From the NCBI RefSeq assembly GCF_000067165.1, contig NC_010162.1, positions 8,997,001 through 9,061,000 of the forward strand: a stretch of 64,000 nucleotides of DNA, given 5' to 3'. A program made the translations under genes and the position numbers. Origin of the DNA: Sorangium cellulosum So ce56 (GTDB lineage: Bacteria > Myxococcota_A > Polyangia > Polyangiales > Polyangiaceae). Below, one piece after another: positions 35,079 to 44,172 of this stretch (positions are counted from its first letter, which is position 1; each line of letters starts with the position of its first letter). The notes beneath the pieces were generated by a model. The model was given only the letters and a program-made list of their open reading frames with translations, had not been told where the DNA came from and did not search any database.

Positions 35079-35345
35079 GCGCGCCGCCGCGGCCCGCGAG
35101 GGCGGAAGGCGAAGCCGCCCGCGAGCTGCCGCCCCTCGGCGCGCCCCGAGACGACGCTCGCGACCCCGAGCTGGACCCCGCTGCTCCGCGGGCGAGGAAT
35201 CGAGCGGCGTCGATGGCGGCGCCGCATGGATCCATCACAGCACCCCTGACCTCGACTTCCGCGCGCTGCTTCGATAGCCTGCGTGTGGGCGCTGCGCCGT
35301 GGACTCGCCACCTGCGCGGAGCCCACGCGCCACGGACTCGCCACC

Positions 35346-36254
35346 ATGAAGCCATCGTCTCTCGCGCCCGTGCTGGCCCTCTCCGCGCTCGCTGCCGGCT
35401 GCGGCTCGGAGCCTGAAGGCCCAGACCTCGTGTGGCCGATCGGGGGGACGGACGAGATCCAGCCGATGTCGTCGAGCTTCGGTCCCCGCCTGCAGACCTC
35501 GCGCGATGGCGTCTACGACTTCCACCGCGGCATCGATATCCCCACCGTCATGGGCACCCCGGTGTACGCGGTCGCCGACGGAAAGGTGATCCGCGCGGGC
35601 CGCTATCAGGATTTCGAGGACGTCGTTGTGCAGATCGAGCACTGCGATCCGCCGGGCCCGTGCCTCTACAGCACCTATATCCACATGGCGATGCCGCTCG
35701 TCGAGACCGGCGATCAGGTCGGGCGCGGTCAGCACATCGGCTATACCGGGCTCGCCGCCAGCAGCCTGTTCCCCCACCTGCACTTCGAGATCCGCGAGGG
35801 AGGGCACGAGAAGGTGTACTGCGTGCACCCGCTCCGCTTCCTGCCCACGCCGGGCGGGCTGCCCCCGGCGCTCTCCGTGCGCCGCACCGACGAGGACGCC
35901 ACGTCGAGCGTCTCGGTCGAGGTCGAGGCCACCCTGCCAGGCATCTCCCCGGGCCTCGTCGAGCTCGCGGTCGCGACGTCCAGCCGATCGACCGGGGAGG
36001 TCATCGAGGAGCGCGTGTTCAACTACGAGGAGTGGAACCGCAAGTATACAGGGGAGGGAGACGCCGCGACCATCGACGAACAGAGCCTCGGAGGCATCCG
36101 GATCGAGCCGGCGAAGTTCAACGCGCAGTCCGCGGCGTACGTGATCGCGTTCCGCTTCAGCGACCTCGGCGGGACGGCGTCGGCCGACGACCTCCAGATC
36201 ACGGCGCGGGCGCGCGACGTCGACGGCCATGTCGTCGAGGCGCGCGCGCGCTGA
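35346..36254 (+). CDS. M23 (LytM) family peptidase lipoprotein
   Basis: From the ATG at 35346 the product is 302 residues with a lipoprotein signal (SALAAGC, Cys near 19). The LytM zinc-peptidase core spans about residues 30-165: the first His/Asp pair in FHRGIDIPT, the YIHMAMPL loop, and the second His pair in HLHFEIREGG, with GDQVGRGQHIGYTG between. All expected zinc ligands are present. The C-terminal 130 residues are a beta-rich domain of unknown role. M23 enzymes cut peptidoglycan cross-links or act as adaptors. The ATG is preceded by a duplicated GGACTCGCCACC rather than a clear Shine-Dalgarno. Confidence 0.88.
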   Translation: MKPSSLAPVLALSALAAGCGSEPEGPDLVWPIGGTDEIQPMSSSFGPRLQTSRDGVYDFHRGIDIPTVMGTPVYAVADGKVIRAGRYQDFEDVVVQIEHCDPPGPCLYSTYIHMAMPLVETGDQVGRGQHIGYTGLAASSLFPHLHFEIREGGHEKVYCVHPLRFLPTPGGLPPALSVRRTDEDATSSVSVEVEATLPGISPGLVELAVATSSRSTGEVIEERVFNYEEWNRKYTGEGDAATIDEQSLGGIRIEPAKFNAQSAAYVIAFRFSDLGGTASADDLQITARARDVDGHVVEARAR

Positions 36255-36282
36255 GGCGACGCCGCGCGGCGCGGCGCGCGGC

Positions 36283-37227
36283 TCAGGCCTCGCCGACCAG
36301 CGCCGCCATGTCCGCGGGCAGCGACGACGTCACCACGAACGCAGGCACCGCGTCGCTGCCGCCCCACCCGATGTAGTGCGCGTGCAGCGCGTGGCGGCTC
36401 AGCCCCTCCACCGCGGGCCCGCCGTAGAGCACGTCGCCGGCCAGCGGGTGCCCCACCGACGCGAAGTGCGCCCGGATCTGGTGCCGCAGCGCCCGCGGGG
36501 CCCGCGCCTCGACGAGCTCCCAGAGCCCCACCTGCCGCACGCGCTTGTACATCGTCGCGGCCGGCCTCGGGGCGTATCGCGCCACGTCGCGCGGGTGGAT
36601 GCACGGGTAGACCCGCTTCTTGTCCTTCGGGTGCGGCGCGAGCGGCACCTCGATCGAGCCCATCTCGGGGAGATCGCCGATCTGGCAGATCAGCAGGTAG
36701 CGCTTGTCGAGCCGCCCCTCCTTCAGCCCGGCGCCGAGCGCCGCGAACGCCGCGGCCGTGCGCGCCGCGAGCACGAGGCCGCTCGTGTCCGTGTCCAGCC
36801 GGTGGCACAACCCGGGCTCCCGCGGAGAGAAGCCGATGCCCGCCATCTCGGGGTACCGCGCCACGAGCGCGTTCGCGACCGTCCCGCGCTCGCCCGGATG
36901 GAGCGGCGCCGTCGGCACCCCGGCGGGTTTGTTCACCACCACCAGGTCGTCGCGCTCGAGCACCACGTCGAGCGGCGCGGAAGGATCCGGCGTCGCCGCG
37001 CCGGAGGCCTCCGTCGGCTCGACGTCGACCTCCAGCACCTCGCCGGCCGCCGCCACGTCGCCCTTCGACGCGCGCCGGCCAGCGCCGCTCTTCCCCACGC
37101 CGAGGACGCGCACGCGCCCCTCGGAGAACAGCCGCTTCGCGCCCGCACGCCCCAGCCCGGGGAGAAGCTGCACGAGCAGCTTGTCGAGGCGCGTCCCTGC
37201 ATCCAGCTCGGTGATCGTGATCTTCAT
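36283..37227 (-). CDS. RluA family pseudouridine synthase
   Basis: The 314-residue protein has an N-terminal S4 RNA-binding segment (DKLLVQLLPGLGRAGAKRLFSEGRVRV cut here as residues 15-42) and the RluA catalytic domain. The active-site motif CHRLDTDTSG places the catalytic Asp at 145. VVNKPAGVPTAP, RRYLL-like DKRYLLICQ and LRHQIRAHFASVGHPLAGDVLYGG are all family signatures. It isomerises uridine in rRNA or tRNA; the exact site cannot be told. A GGAG Shine-Dalgarno precedes the ATG. The upstream membrane-protein gene on the same strand stops five bases before this start, so the two are probably co-transcribed. Confidence 0.92.
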   Translation of the reverse strand: MKITITELDAGTRLDKLLVQLLPGLGRAGAKRLFSEGRVRVLGVGKSGAGRRASKGDVAAAGEVLEVDVEPTEASGAATPDPSAPLDVVLERDDLVVVNKPAGVPTAPLHPGERGTVANALVARYPEMAGIGFSPREPGLCHRLDTDTSGLVLAARTAAAFAALGAGLKEGRLDKRYLLICQIGDLPEMGSIEVPLAPHPKDKKRVYPCIHPRDVARYAPRPAATMYKRVRQVGLWELVEARAPRALRHQIRAHFASVGHPLAGDVLYGGPAVEGLSRHALHAHYIGWGGSDAVPAFVVTSSLPADMAALVGEA

Positions 37228-37232
37228 AGCTC

Positions 37233-38699
37233 CTACGGAATCGCCCCCTGCCACCCGAGGCCGAGCGCGGGCGCTCGCCGGCTCCCGACCACGCTCTCTC
37301 CTATCACTCCCAGCGTGGGCAGGCCGAACCGGTTCCACGAGGGGCCCGCGCTGCGGGCTCCGGCGCCGGCAGGGCGGGTCACGCGCCACGCGACGCCCGC
37401 CCCGAGCAGAAAGCCCGCGGCCGTGGCGCCGACCCAGGCCCGCTGCTGCGCCTCGGTCGGGGACTCGAACACGAGCGGGCTGGCCAGCGCGGCGGCGCCC
37501 AGCCCGCCGAGCATCGCGCCCACGTCGATCGCCAGGATCTCCGACGGCGTGACGTCGAGCTGCGTGGCCGCCGCGGCCGCCGCCAGCCAGCCGAGCGCCG
37601 CGCCGTAGCCCATTCCAGCGATCGGCGTCCGCTGCACGTCGCCCCGCCCCGCCCACTCGACGAGCCCGCCCAGCATGAGCCCCAGCCCACCGCCCGACTG
37701 CGCCATCAGCGCGCCGCCCTCGGACATCCGGCCCAGCGAGAGCCCGAGCGCCGCCAGCGTGATCCCGGCGGTCCCGCCGATCAGCCCGGACGCCCAGCGC
37801 TCCTGGGCCGGATCCGCCGCGTGCTGCGCGAAGCGGCCCTGGTAGATCAGGTGCCCCGCGAGCGTCGGCCACCACGTGCCGGACCCGAGGTACCACGCGT
37901 CGGCCACGCCGACGTCCCACTCCTCCGCGATGATGATCGCGCCGCCGAGCCCGATGCCGGCGCCGACCGCGAGGAGCGGATAGAGCAGGCGCGGATCGTC
38001 CGAGCCGCTCGATCGCTGGATCGAGAAGCCCACGAGGCCTCCGTAGAGCGTCGCGTTGGCCGCGAGCGTCGCCTTCCCCATGCTGCGCGCCGGCGTGGCG
38101 AGGCGCCCGCGGCACCGCTCGGGGCACGGCTCCTCGCGGGCCGACGCAGGGGCCGCGGCGGCGCCGGCGTCGAGCTCGGCCAGGAGATCGCGGAGCATCA
38201 CCGCGGCGCGCACCGCGAGGTCGTCCCGCGCGACGCGCTCGACCCGCACCCTCAGCGACCTCGATCCGCCGGACGCAACGGCGAGCCTGAGCTCGGCCTC
38301 GTCGCCGTGCAGCTCGAGGCTCGGCGCGATGAAGAGCTTGTCGCCGGAGCGCGCGCGCTCGATGAGCTCGGCCTCGTCGGGGCGCGATCGCGACCCGACG
38401 CGGCCCGCGAGATCCACCGAGAGGCCGAGGTCCTGCGCCGTGTCCGACAGGAGCGCGTCGAGCGCGCTGGCGAGCGGCGCGGCGCGCTCCTCGGCCTCGG
38501 GCGCGACCGCGGTCGCGAGCACCACGGCCGATCGCGACGGCCGATCGGGTCGCGGCGACGGCGACGGTCGCTCGTCTCCTCCGGAGCGCGCGGGCAACGC
38601 CGCGCCTTCGGGCTGAGCCGACGCTGGCAGCGCCGCGGCGAGCGCCGCGGCGAGCGCCAGGGCGCCCGCGCCACCGCGGAGGTGCCTGGGGTCGATCAT
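37233..38699 (-). CDS. Exported protein with hydrophobic Gly-rich C-terminal domain
   Basis: The 488-residue product starts MIDPRHLRGG and has a signal peptide (GALALAAALAAALPASAQ). Residues 55-190 look like a soluble periplasmic domain (LDALLSDTAQDLGLSVDLAGRV, SGDKLFIAPSLEL). Residues 215-440 form a series of Gly/Ala-rich hydrophobic stretches (VGFSIQ, AVGAGIGLGGAIIIAEEWD, LIGGTAGITLAALGLSL) that could be helices in the membrane or a glycine-rich barrel. I recognise no family. It lies five bases upstream of the pseudouridine synthase gene. The reading frame continues upstream of the ATG through the next gene, without coding support. Confidence 0.72.
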   Translation of the reverse strand: MIDPRHLRGGAGALALAAALAAALPASAQPEGAALPARSGGDERPSPSPRPDRPSRSAVVLATAVAPEAEERAAPLASALDALLSDTAQDLGLSVDLAGRVGSRSRPDEAELIERARSGDKLFIAPSLELHGDEAELRLAVASGGSRSLRVRVERVARDDLAVRAAVMLRDLLAELDAGAAAAPASAREEPCPERCRGRLATPARSMGKATLAANATLYGGLVGFSIQRSSGSDDPRLLYPLLAVGAGIGLGGAIIIAEEWDVGVADAWYLGSGTWWPTLAGHLIYQGRFAQHAADPAQERWASGLIGGTAGITLAALGLSLGRMSEGGALMAQSGGGLGLMLGGLVEWAGRGDVQRTPIAGMGYGAALGWLAAAAAATQLDVTPSEILAIDVGAMLGGLGAAALASPLVFESPTEAQQRAWVGATAAGFLLGAGVAWRVTRPAGAGARSAGPSWNRFGLPTLGVIGESVVGSRRAPALGLGWQGAIP

Positions 38700-38761
38700 G
38701 GGGTTGCTGCTTCGGCCAACGGCGGCGCTCGCCGCGGTGGCCACGCCGCTCGGGGCGTCGA

Positions 38762-40348
38762 TCAGAACATGAACGTGCCGCTCGCGAAGAGGTCGAACGT
38801 GTTGCTGTCGTTGACGTAGAAGCGGCGGCCGACCGCGTTGATGGTCGGGCGGTAGTTGGGGTTCGGGCTGCCGGTGACGGTGAGGCGCCCGTCCGCGTCC
38901 TGGCGGCGGCAAGGCCCTGCCGCCCCGAGGCTGTCCTTGAACTGGGAGTTGCACGGCTGGTCGCCGCCGATGCCGTGCCCCCCGTCGTGGCGGAAGCCCG
39001 CGCCGATCTGGAACTTCACGAGCTCGGCCGCCCGCCACGTCACGCTCGCCGAGGCGCGGTACGAGCCGTACGGCTGGACGTCGCTGAGCCCCGTGAAGTA
39101 CGTCCGCTGCGAGCCCTGATCGACGATCGACGGCGAGCAGGCCCTCGCATCGCCCGTCCTGCACAGGTCCGGGTCGTACGCGTCGTTGTCGCGGAACGCC
39201 GCCCACTGCGGCTGGCGCAGCGAGCCCGCGTCGCTCGAGCCGAGCGCGTCGAACAGCTCCGAGTAGTCGCGCCCCTCGGAGTGGTACTCGCCGGTGAAGC
39301 GCAGATCGAGCGTGAGCCCGGTGTACTTCTCGCGGTTCTCCCAGGGGACGATCATCACGCCGAGCATCACGCTGCCGACGAGCGGCGGGTGGTTCACCAG
39401 CGACGTCTTCAGGTCGGTGAGGCCGTAGTCGCTCGACTCCTGCTGGAACTCGAACAGCGCCTTGAACCCGCCGTACGGCTCGACGTACTTGATCCGCTTC
39501 GACAGGTACGTGTGGACCTCGAGGCCGATGGTGCCGCGCGACACGCCGGGGTCGCGCTGGGCGATCCTCTGCCCATCGAACTCGCTGTCGCTGCTGTTGT
39601 TCCGGTTGACGTCCGTCGGATCGGCGCACTTCACCTGGCCGCTCTTCGGCGACTCGGTGCAGGCGTGCATCGGCTCGCTCACGGGGAAGCGCCCCTCGAC
39701 CCCGAACAGCCAGGTCGGCTTCGTCCGGTCGCGGGCCTGGTTCATGATGTTCACGTCGAGGCCGACGGCGAGGTACTCGATGCCGCTCCGGTTCGGCGAC
39801 GTGAAGGGCATCTGGAACAGCTGCTCCCCGGGGGCCCCCGCGAGCGCGACGGCCTGCGCCTCCGCCCCGGCGCTGCCGTTGAGATCGGTGAGCTCGCGCG
39901 AGTGGTTCAGGATGAGCGGCATCCTGAGGTAGAGCGCCAGGTCCCGGTAGAGGCCGACGTCGAGGCGCAGGTTGAGCTTCGAGGTCGCCTCGTTGTAGGT
40001 CGCCACGTTGAGCAGGTTCGACGTGTAGCCGCCCGACGACAGCCCCGGCCCGGCGATGCTCGTCTCGCGCCGGATCTTCGCGCTCTTCGTCGCGTACTCG
40101 AAGCCGAAGCTGAAGTTCAGATCAAAGGTGTCGCCGTCGTCGAAGGCGTCGACGACGCTCGTGATCTCGCCGGTCTCCATCATGAGCCGCGGCTCGGTGG
40201 CGCTCCGCGGCTCGTCGGCGGCCGCGGGGGACGCCGCGAGGAGAGCCGCCGCTAGGGCCGCGAGCGACGCGAACGCCGAGCCCCCAGCCACGTTGATGGC
40301 GACGCGAGCGAGATGGCCTTCGCAGTACCTTCTGCCGTGCATGCTCAT
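38762..40348 (-). CDS. Outer-membrane beta-barrel protein, unassigned
   Basis: The 528-residue protein has a signal peptide (FASLAALAAALLAASPAAADE, cleaved near residue 45). The rest is dominated by alternating amphipathic strands (FDLNFSFGFEYA, LNLRLDVGLYRDLALYLRMPL, TLDLRFTGEYH, YRASASVTWRAAELVKFQIGAGFRHD) and ends with FASGTFMF, a C-terminal Phe typical of barrels recognised by the BAM machine. Six cysteines occur in loops. No porin or transporter family is evident. It is followed closely by the exported protein gene on the same strand. Confidence 0.8.
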   Translation of the reverse strand: MSMHGRRYCEGHLARVAINVAGGSAFASLAALAAALLAASPAAADEPRSATEPRLMMETGEITSVVDAFDDGDTFDLNFSFGFEYATKSAKIRRETSIAGPGLSSGGYTSNLLNVATYNEATSKLNLRLDVGLYRDLALYLRMPLILNHSRELTDLNGSAGAEAQAVALAGAPGEQLFQMPFTSPNRSGIEYLAVGLDVNIMNQARDRTKPTWLFGVEGRFPVSEPMHACTESPKSGQVKCADPTDVNRNNSSDSEFDGQRIAQRDPGVSRGTIGLEVHTYLSKRIKYVEPYGGFKALFEFQQESSDYGLTDLKTSLVNHPPLVGSVMLGVMIVPWENREKYTGLTLDLRFTGEYHSEGRDYSELFDALGSSDAGSLRQPQWAAFRDNDAYDPDLCRTGDARACSPSIVDQGSQRTYFTGLSDVQPYGSYRASASVTWRAAELVKFQIGAGFRHDGGHGIGGDQPCNSQFKDSLGAAGPCRRQDADGRLTVTGSPNPNYRPTINAVGRRFYVNDSNTFDLFASGTFMF

Positions 40349-40516
40349 GGTTATCCGTCGGACGGACGCTACCGGCCGGGGTAGGAGGGTGTCAATCCGC
40401 GAATCGCTCGCCCGGCTCGTGCGGTCCCGCCCCGCCGCTCCCGCCGCGGCAATCCGCTCCGTTCCGCTCCGTTCCGCGCGGCCGCCGCCGCGGGGGCGCG
40501 GCCGCGGGGGTGCCGT

Positions 40517-41854
40517 TCAGCGCGCCGAGGAGCGCTCCTCGGGGGCGAACGGGCTCTTCCCCTCCTCGCTGTCGGGGAAGATCTCGCTCGTGATGTCCTC
40601 CGCGGCGAGCTCCTCGCGGGCGGTGCTCAGATCGCGCGACGTCTGGTCGAGCCGGTCGGCGAGCACCCCCAGGAACTGCCAGAGCAGCTTCACGGCGAGC
40701 TCGTGCTCCTTGCGGAGGATCTCGAAGAAATCGGCGCGCCGGACGGCGATGAGCTCGCTCTGCTCCACGGCCGAGACGGTGGCCGAGCGCGGCATGCTGC
40801 GGATGAGGGCCATCTCGCCGAAGTGCTCGCCCGGGCCGACCTCGCTCAGCACCGATTCGCCGCGGATGATCCGGACGAGGCCCGAGAGCACGATGAAGAG
40901 CTCGTCGCCGCGATCGCCCTCGCGCACCACGATCTGGCCGGGCTCGAACGAGAGCACCTCGGCGACCTGCATGACCCGGAGCATCTCGCGCTCCTGCAGG
41001 CGCGCGAAGAGCGGCATCTTCGCGAGCACGTCGCGCTTCAGCGCGAGCAGCCGGGCGCGGACGCTGTCGCGGTGGTCGCCCTGGCCGAGCCGGACGAGGA
41101 TCGCGGTGATGTTGTCCTTGCCGCCCTTCCTGTTCGCGAGATCGATGAGGCCGTTCGCGGCGATCTCGCCGTTCTCCTCCTCGAAGAACGGCTCGAGCTC
41201 CGCGGTGTGCGCGATGTACCCGTGGAGCCCGTCCGACGCGAGGAGGAACTGGTCGCCCGGGAGCACCTCGATCGTGAGCGTGTCGACCTCGACGCGCTCG
41301 TACACGCCGACGGCGCGCGTGATCGCGTTCTTCTGCGCGACCTTCTCGATCTGATCGCGCGTGAGCTTGCCGCGCTTGATGAGCTCGTTGTAGACGGTGT
41401 GGTCCTCGGTGACCTGCTGGATGCGGCCCTCGCGGAGGAGGTAGATGCGGCTGTCGCCGACGTGCGCGATGTAGCCGTGCGAGCCGGCGATGAGGAGCGC
41501 GGAGAGCGTCGTGCCCATGCCGCGCTTCGTCGTGTCGGCCTTCGCCTCCTCGTGGATCCGGGCGCACGCGCGCTGGACGGCGTGCTCGAGCAGGCTGAGG
41601 ACCTCCTTCATCGCGGCGCGCCGCACGTTGCTGCGCGCCTGGTTCTCGATGAGGTCCCGCTCCTTCTTCAGCTCCTCGTGGATGATGCGGACGGCGAGGG
41701 CGCTCGCGACCTCGCCTGCGGCGTGCCCGCCCATCCCGTCGGCGACCACGAAGAGCGCGAGCTTCTTGTCGACGAGGTAGTTGTCCTCGTTGTGGTCCCG
41801 CATGCGGCCGACGTCGGTGGCCGCATAAAACCTGATGTTTTCGGACAGGCCCAT
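40517..41854 (-). CDS. PP2C-type Ser/Thr phosphatase fused to a cyclic-nucleotide-binding domain
   Basis: The 445-residue protein has two domains. Residues 8-255 are a PP2C/Stp1-type phosphatase with all metal motifs: GRMRDHNEDNYLV, VVADGMGGHAAGEVAS, HVGDSRIYLL, LLASDGLHGY and KDNITAILV. Residues 270-400 are a CAP-family effector domain (MPLFARLQEREMLRVM, FEPGQIVVREGDRGDELFIVLSG, FGEMALIRSMPRSATV), including the phosphate-binding cassette. The fusion suggests dephosphorylation controlled by a cyclic nucleotide or similar ligand. It would oppose Ser/Thr kinases such as the two in this window. No helix-turn-helix follows the cNMP domain. The gene appears monocistronic. Confidence 0.93.
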   Translation of the reverse strand: MGLSENIRFYAATDVGRMRDHNEDNYLVDKKLALFVVADGMGGHAAGEVASALAVRIIHEELKKERDLIENQARSNVRRAAMKEVLSLLEHAVQRACARIHEEAKADTTKRGMGTTLSALLIAGSHGYIAHVGDSRIYLLREGRIQQVTEDHTVYNELIKRGKLTRDQIEKVAQKNAITRAVGVYERVEVDTLTIEVLPGDQFLLASDGLHGYIAHTAELEPFFEEENGEIAANGLIDLANRKGGKDNITAILVRLGQGDHRDSVRARLLALKRDVLAKMPLFARLQEREMLRVMQVAEVLSFEPGQIVVREGDRGDELFIVLSGLVRIIRGESVLSEVGPGEHFGEMALIRSMPRSATVSAVEQSELIAVRRADFFEILRKEHELAVKLLWQFLGVLADRLDQTSRDLSTAREELAAEDITSEIFPDSEEGKSPFAPEERSSAR

Positions 41855-42114
41855 CGGTTCGGGCAGGCTAACCGAGGGCGCGGGAGGAAATCACTACCGA
41901 TTGCGCCCACCACGAACGAGACGGTGGAGGGCGTCGACGGACGACCTCCTCCCGTCCATCGCGCCCTCGCCGCGCCCGGGGCGTGCCCGCTGGCGTGGCG
42001 CGCGCGGCGCGCCGCGTGCGGCGTCGGGAGGCGCTCGGGGGGCGGGTGGGGAATCGACCGCGTGGCCGCGGTTACGAGCGGCGGTACATTCGGAGCGCGT
42101 AGAATGGGGGTTGT

Positions 42115-42852
42115 ATGCGGCTCGTCCTCTTCGATAACACCGACGTCGGGTGGGGTAGCGCGCGGCGGGCGAACGGCGCGAGGCGGCGCGATGGCGCGCC
42201 GGCGCGCGCGCACCCAGCTGCGGCGGACTCCGCCGGTTCCGCCGAGACCGGGGACCTCGAGGTCCTGGGCGAGGCCGTGGGCGCGACGATCGGCCTCACG
42301 CCGATCTGGCGCGCCGGCGTGCTGCTGCACCGCATGACGGGCGCGGCCGACGCGTGGCAGTCCGCCGCGAGCTGGGCCGAGGCGCTCGGCTGGGCGGCGC
42401 GCGCGGCGCGGGAGCGCGGCCGGAAGATCGCGTCGCTGCAGGCCTGGGGGCACGGCGGCTGGGGGTACATGCGCATGGGCGCGACGCGGCTCGACGAGGC
42501 AGCGCTCCGGCCCGGCTCGCCGCTCGATGAGGCGCTCGACGCCCTGAGGGCCGAGCTCGCGGGGCCGGACGCCCTCGTGTGGCTCCGCTGCTGCAGCGCC
42601 TTCGGCCACACCGGCCGGTCCTTCGCGCAGGCGCTCGCGAGGCGGCTCGGCTGCCGCGTCGCGGGGCATACGTACATCATCGCGTTCTACCAGAGCGGGA
42701 CGCACTCCCTGCGCCCGGGCGAGACGCCGTCGTGGGATCCACACGAGGGCGTGCGCTTCGACGGCGGGGTCCCGACCGGCGCCAAGTGGTCGTCACGCGG
42801 GGCGCCGAACACCGTCTCGTGCCTGGCGGGCGATCTCCCGCGGGGCTACTGA
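42115..42852 (+). CDS. Unassigned protein with possible caspase-like His/Cys pair
   Basis: The 245-residue protein has no signal peptide or membrane helix. An Arg/Ala-rich insert (residues 17-45) interrupts the N-terminus. The most conserved-looking parts are IASLQAWGHGGWGYMRMGATRLDE and ALVWLRCCSAFGHTGRSFAQALARRLGCRVAGHTYII, written here as separate pieces. The order His-Gly then strand-Cys-Cys about 50 residues later recalls the His/Cys dyad of caspase-like folds such as DUF4347, which also read SHGxxG then a Cys after a hydrophobic strand. This is my inference from pattern only. It is divergent from the PP2C gene and alone upstream of 17-bp repeats. Confidence 0.6.
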   Translation: MRLVLFDNTDVGWGSARRANGARRRDGAPARAHPAAADSAGSAETGDLEVLGEAVGATIGLTPIWRAGVLLHRMTGAADAWQSAASWAEALGWAARAARERGRKIASLQAWGHGGWGYMRMGATRLDEAALRPGSPLDEALDALRAELAGPDALVWLRCCSAFGHTGRSFAQALARRLGCRVAGHTYIIAFYQSGTHSLRPGETPSWDPHEGVRFDGGVPTGAKWSSRGAPNTVSCLAGDLPRGY

Positions 42853-42862
42853 CGCCGAAGGC

Positions 42863-42913
42863 GCGGGTGAGGCTCCGCCGCGGGTGAGGCCCCGCCGCGG
42901 GTGAGGCCCCGCC
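42863..42913. repeat. Three 17-bp tandem repeats
   Basis: Three copies of GCGGGTGAGGCCCCGCC (the first with one T) lie head to tail between the stop at 42852 and the TPR gene start at 42961. Each unit can fold on itself (GCGGGtgaggCCCCGC), so the array could form several short hairpins in RNA. Confidence 0.9.
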
Positions 42914-42960
42914 CGCTCCGGCGCTCGACCCGCGCCGCCGCGCCGGCGTACGCTGCCGCG

Positions 42961-44172
42961 ATGACGTCGTCCGGAGCGCAGCGAGCGCGCGCGCTCGATC
43001 TGCTGAGCCGCGGAGACATGGCAGGCGGGATCGCCGGGCTCGAGGGGCACGTCGCGGGCGCGCCGGACGACGCGGGGGCGTGGCTCGCGCTCGGGGCCGC
43101 GTACGCGGCGGAAGAGCGCTGGGCGGACGCGGCGAAGGCGCTCGCGCGCGGGGTGGAGCTCGGCGGAGCGGAGGACGGAGGGGAGGAGCTGATCGAGGCG
43201 CGCCTCGCCTACGCCCGCGCCCTGGTCCGCCTCGGCCGGCTCGACGAGGCGGCCGCGGAGCTCCGGCGGGGCGCGGCGATCGAGCCGCCCGATCCGCGGG
43301 CGCTGCGCGAGCTCGGGGTCGTGCTCTACGATCTGCGGCTCTACGACGAGGCGGCGCGCTGGCTCGCGCGCGCGTGCGAGGCGGCGCCGGAGGACGCGCG
43401 GGCGGCCTTCGCGCTCGGGCTCGCGCACGAGGCGCGGCGGGAGATCGCGCCGGCCATCGCGGCCTACCGCGAGGCGGTGAGGCGCGCGCCCTCGTTCGCC
43501 GACGCCCGGCTCACGCTCGCGGACGCGCTCGCGTCGATCGGGGAGCACGAGCGAGCGCTGGGCGAGCTCGAGGCGCTGCTCGCGCGCGAGCGGAGCCACG
43601 AGCAGGCGGCGAGGAACCGCGAGGTGCTGCAGCGCGCGCTCGCCGAGATGCGCGCGCGCCGGCTGCTCGGCAAGACGGAGCGGGAGCTCGCGCGGTCGGC
43701 GCTCGTCATGGAGGCGCAGCTCAGGCGCCGCGAGGCGCGCGCGGCGCCCGCGACCGCGGAGGGCGCGGCGGCGCGGCAGATCGTCCGCTACACGGCGCCG
43801 CTCCTCGAGCTCCACGTGACCCTCGACTCCCCGAACAATGGCCCCGGGAGCGGCGCGATCGAGGCGCTGCACCTCGCGCTGACCGATCCGGAGCGCGCCG
43901 CGCGCGCCGAGGACGACGTCTTCAAGGTCACGGTGATCGGCGAGGACGGCCGGCAGGCGCCGGTCAGCTACGCGACGGGCGCGTCGCTCACGCTCGTGCG
44001 CGAGGCGATCGGCTGCCCGATGACGCAGGCGAGCGCGCTCTATACCTCGCTGCTGAAGGGGAGCCCGTCGGTCGACTGGGGCGGCGCGACGCTGCGGTTC
44101 GCGAGCGTGCCGGGCACCGGAGGGGCGCCCGGCGGAGAGCGGCACGGCCTCCTGGTCGGCCGGCGCGCCTAG
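42961..44172 (+). CDS. Tetratricopeptide repeat protein
   Basis: The 403-residue protein starts at an ATG. Residues 1-215 are about six TPR motifs (GAWLALGAAYAAEERWADAAKAL, RALRELGVVLYDLRLYDEAARWL, RAAFALGLAHEARREIAPAIAAY). A helical connector follows, then a C-terminal domain of about 120 residues (LLELHVTLDSPNNGPGSGAIEAL, DVFKVTVIGEDGRQAPVSY) that I do not recognise. There is no export signal, so it is probably a cytoplasmic scaffold. Its stop overlaps the convergent radC stop by four bases. A Shine-Dalgarno is not clear. Confidence 0.82.
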   Translation: MTSSGAQRARALDLLSRGDMAGGIAGLEGHVAGAPDDAGAWLALGAAYAAEERWADAAKALARGVELGGAEDGGEELIEARLAYARALVRLGRLDEAAAELRRGAAIEPPDPRALRELGVVLYDLRLYDEAARWLARACEAAPEDARAAFALGLAHEARREIAPAIAAYREAVRRAPSFADARLTLADALASIGEHERALGELEALLARERSHEQAARNREVLQRALAEMRARRLLGKTERELARSALVMEAQLRRREARAAPATAEGAAARQIVRYTAPLLELHVTLDSPNNGPGSGAIEALHLALTDPERAARAEDDVFKVTVIGEDGRQAPVSYATGASLTLVREAIGCPMTQASALYTSLLKGSPSVDWGGATLRFASVPGTGGAPGGERHGLLVGRRA

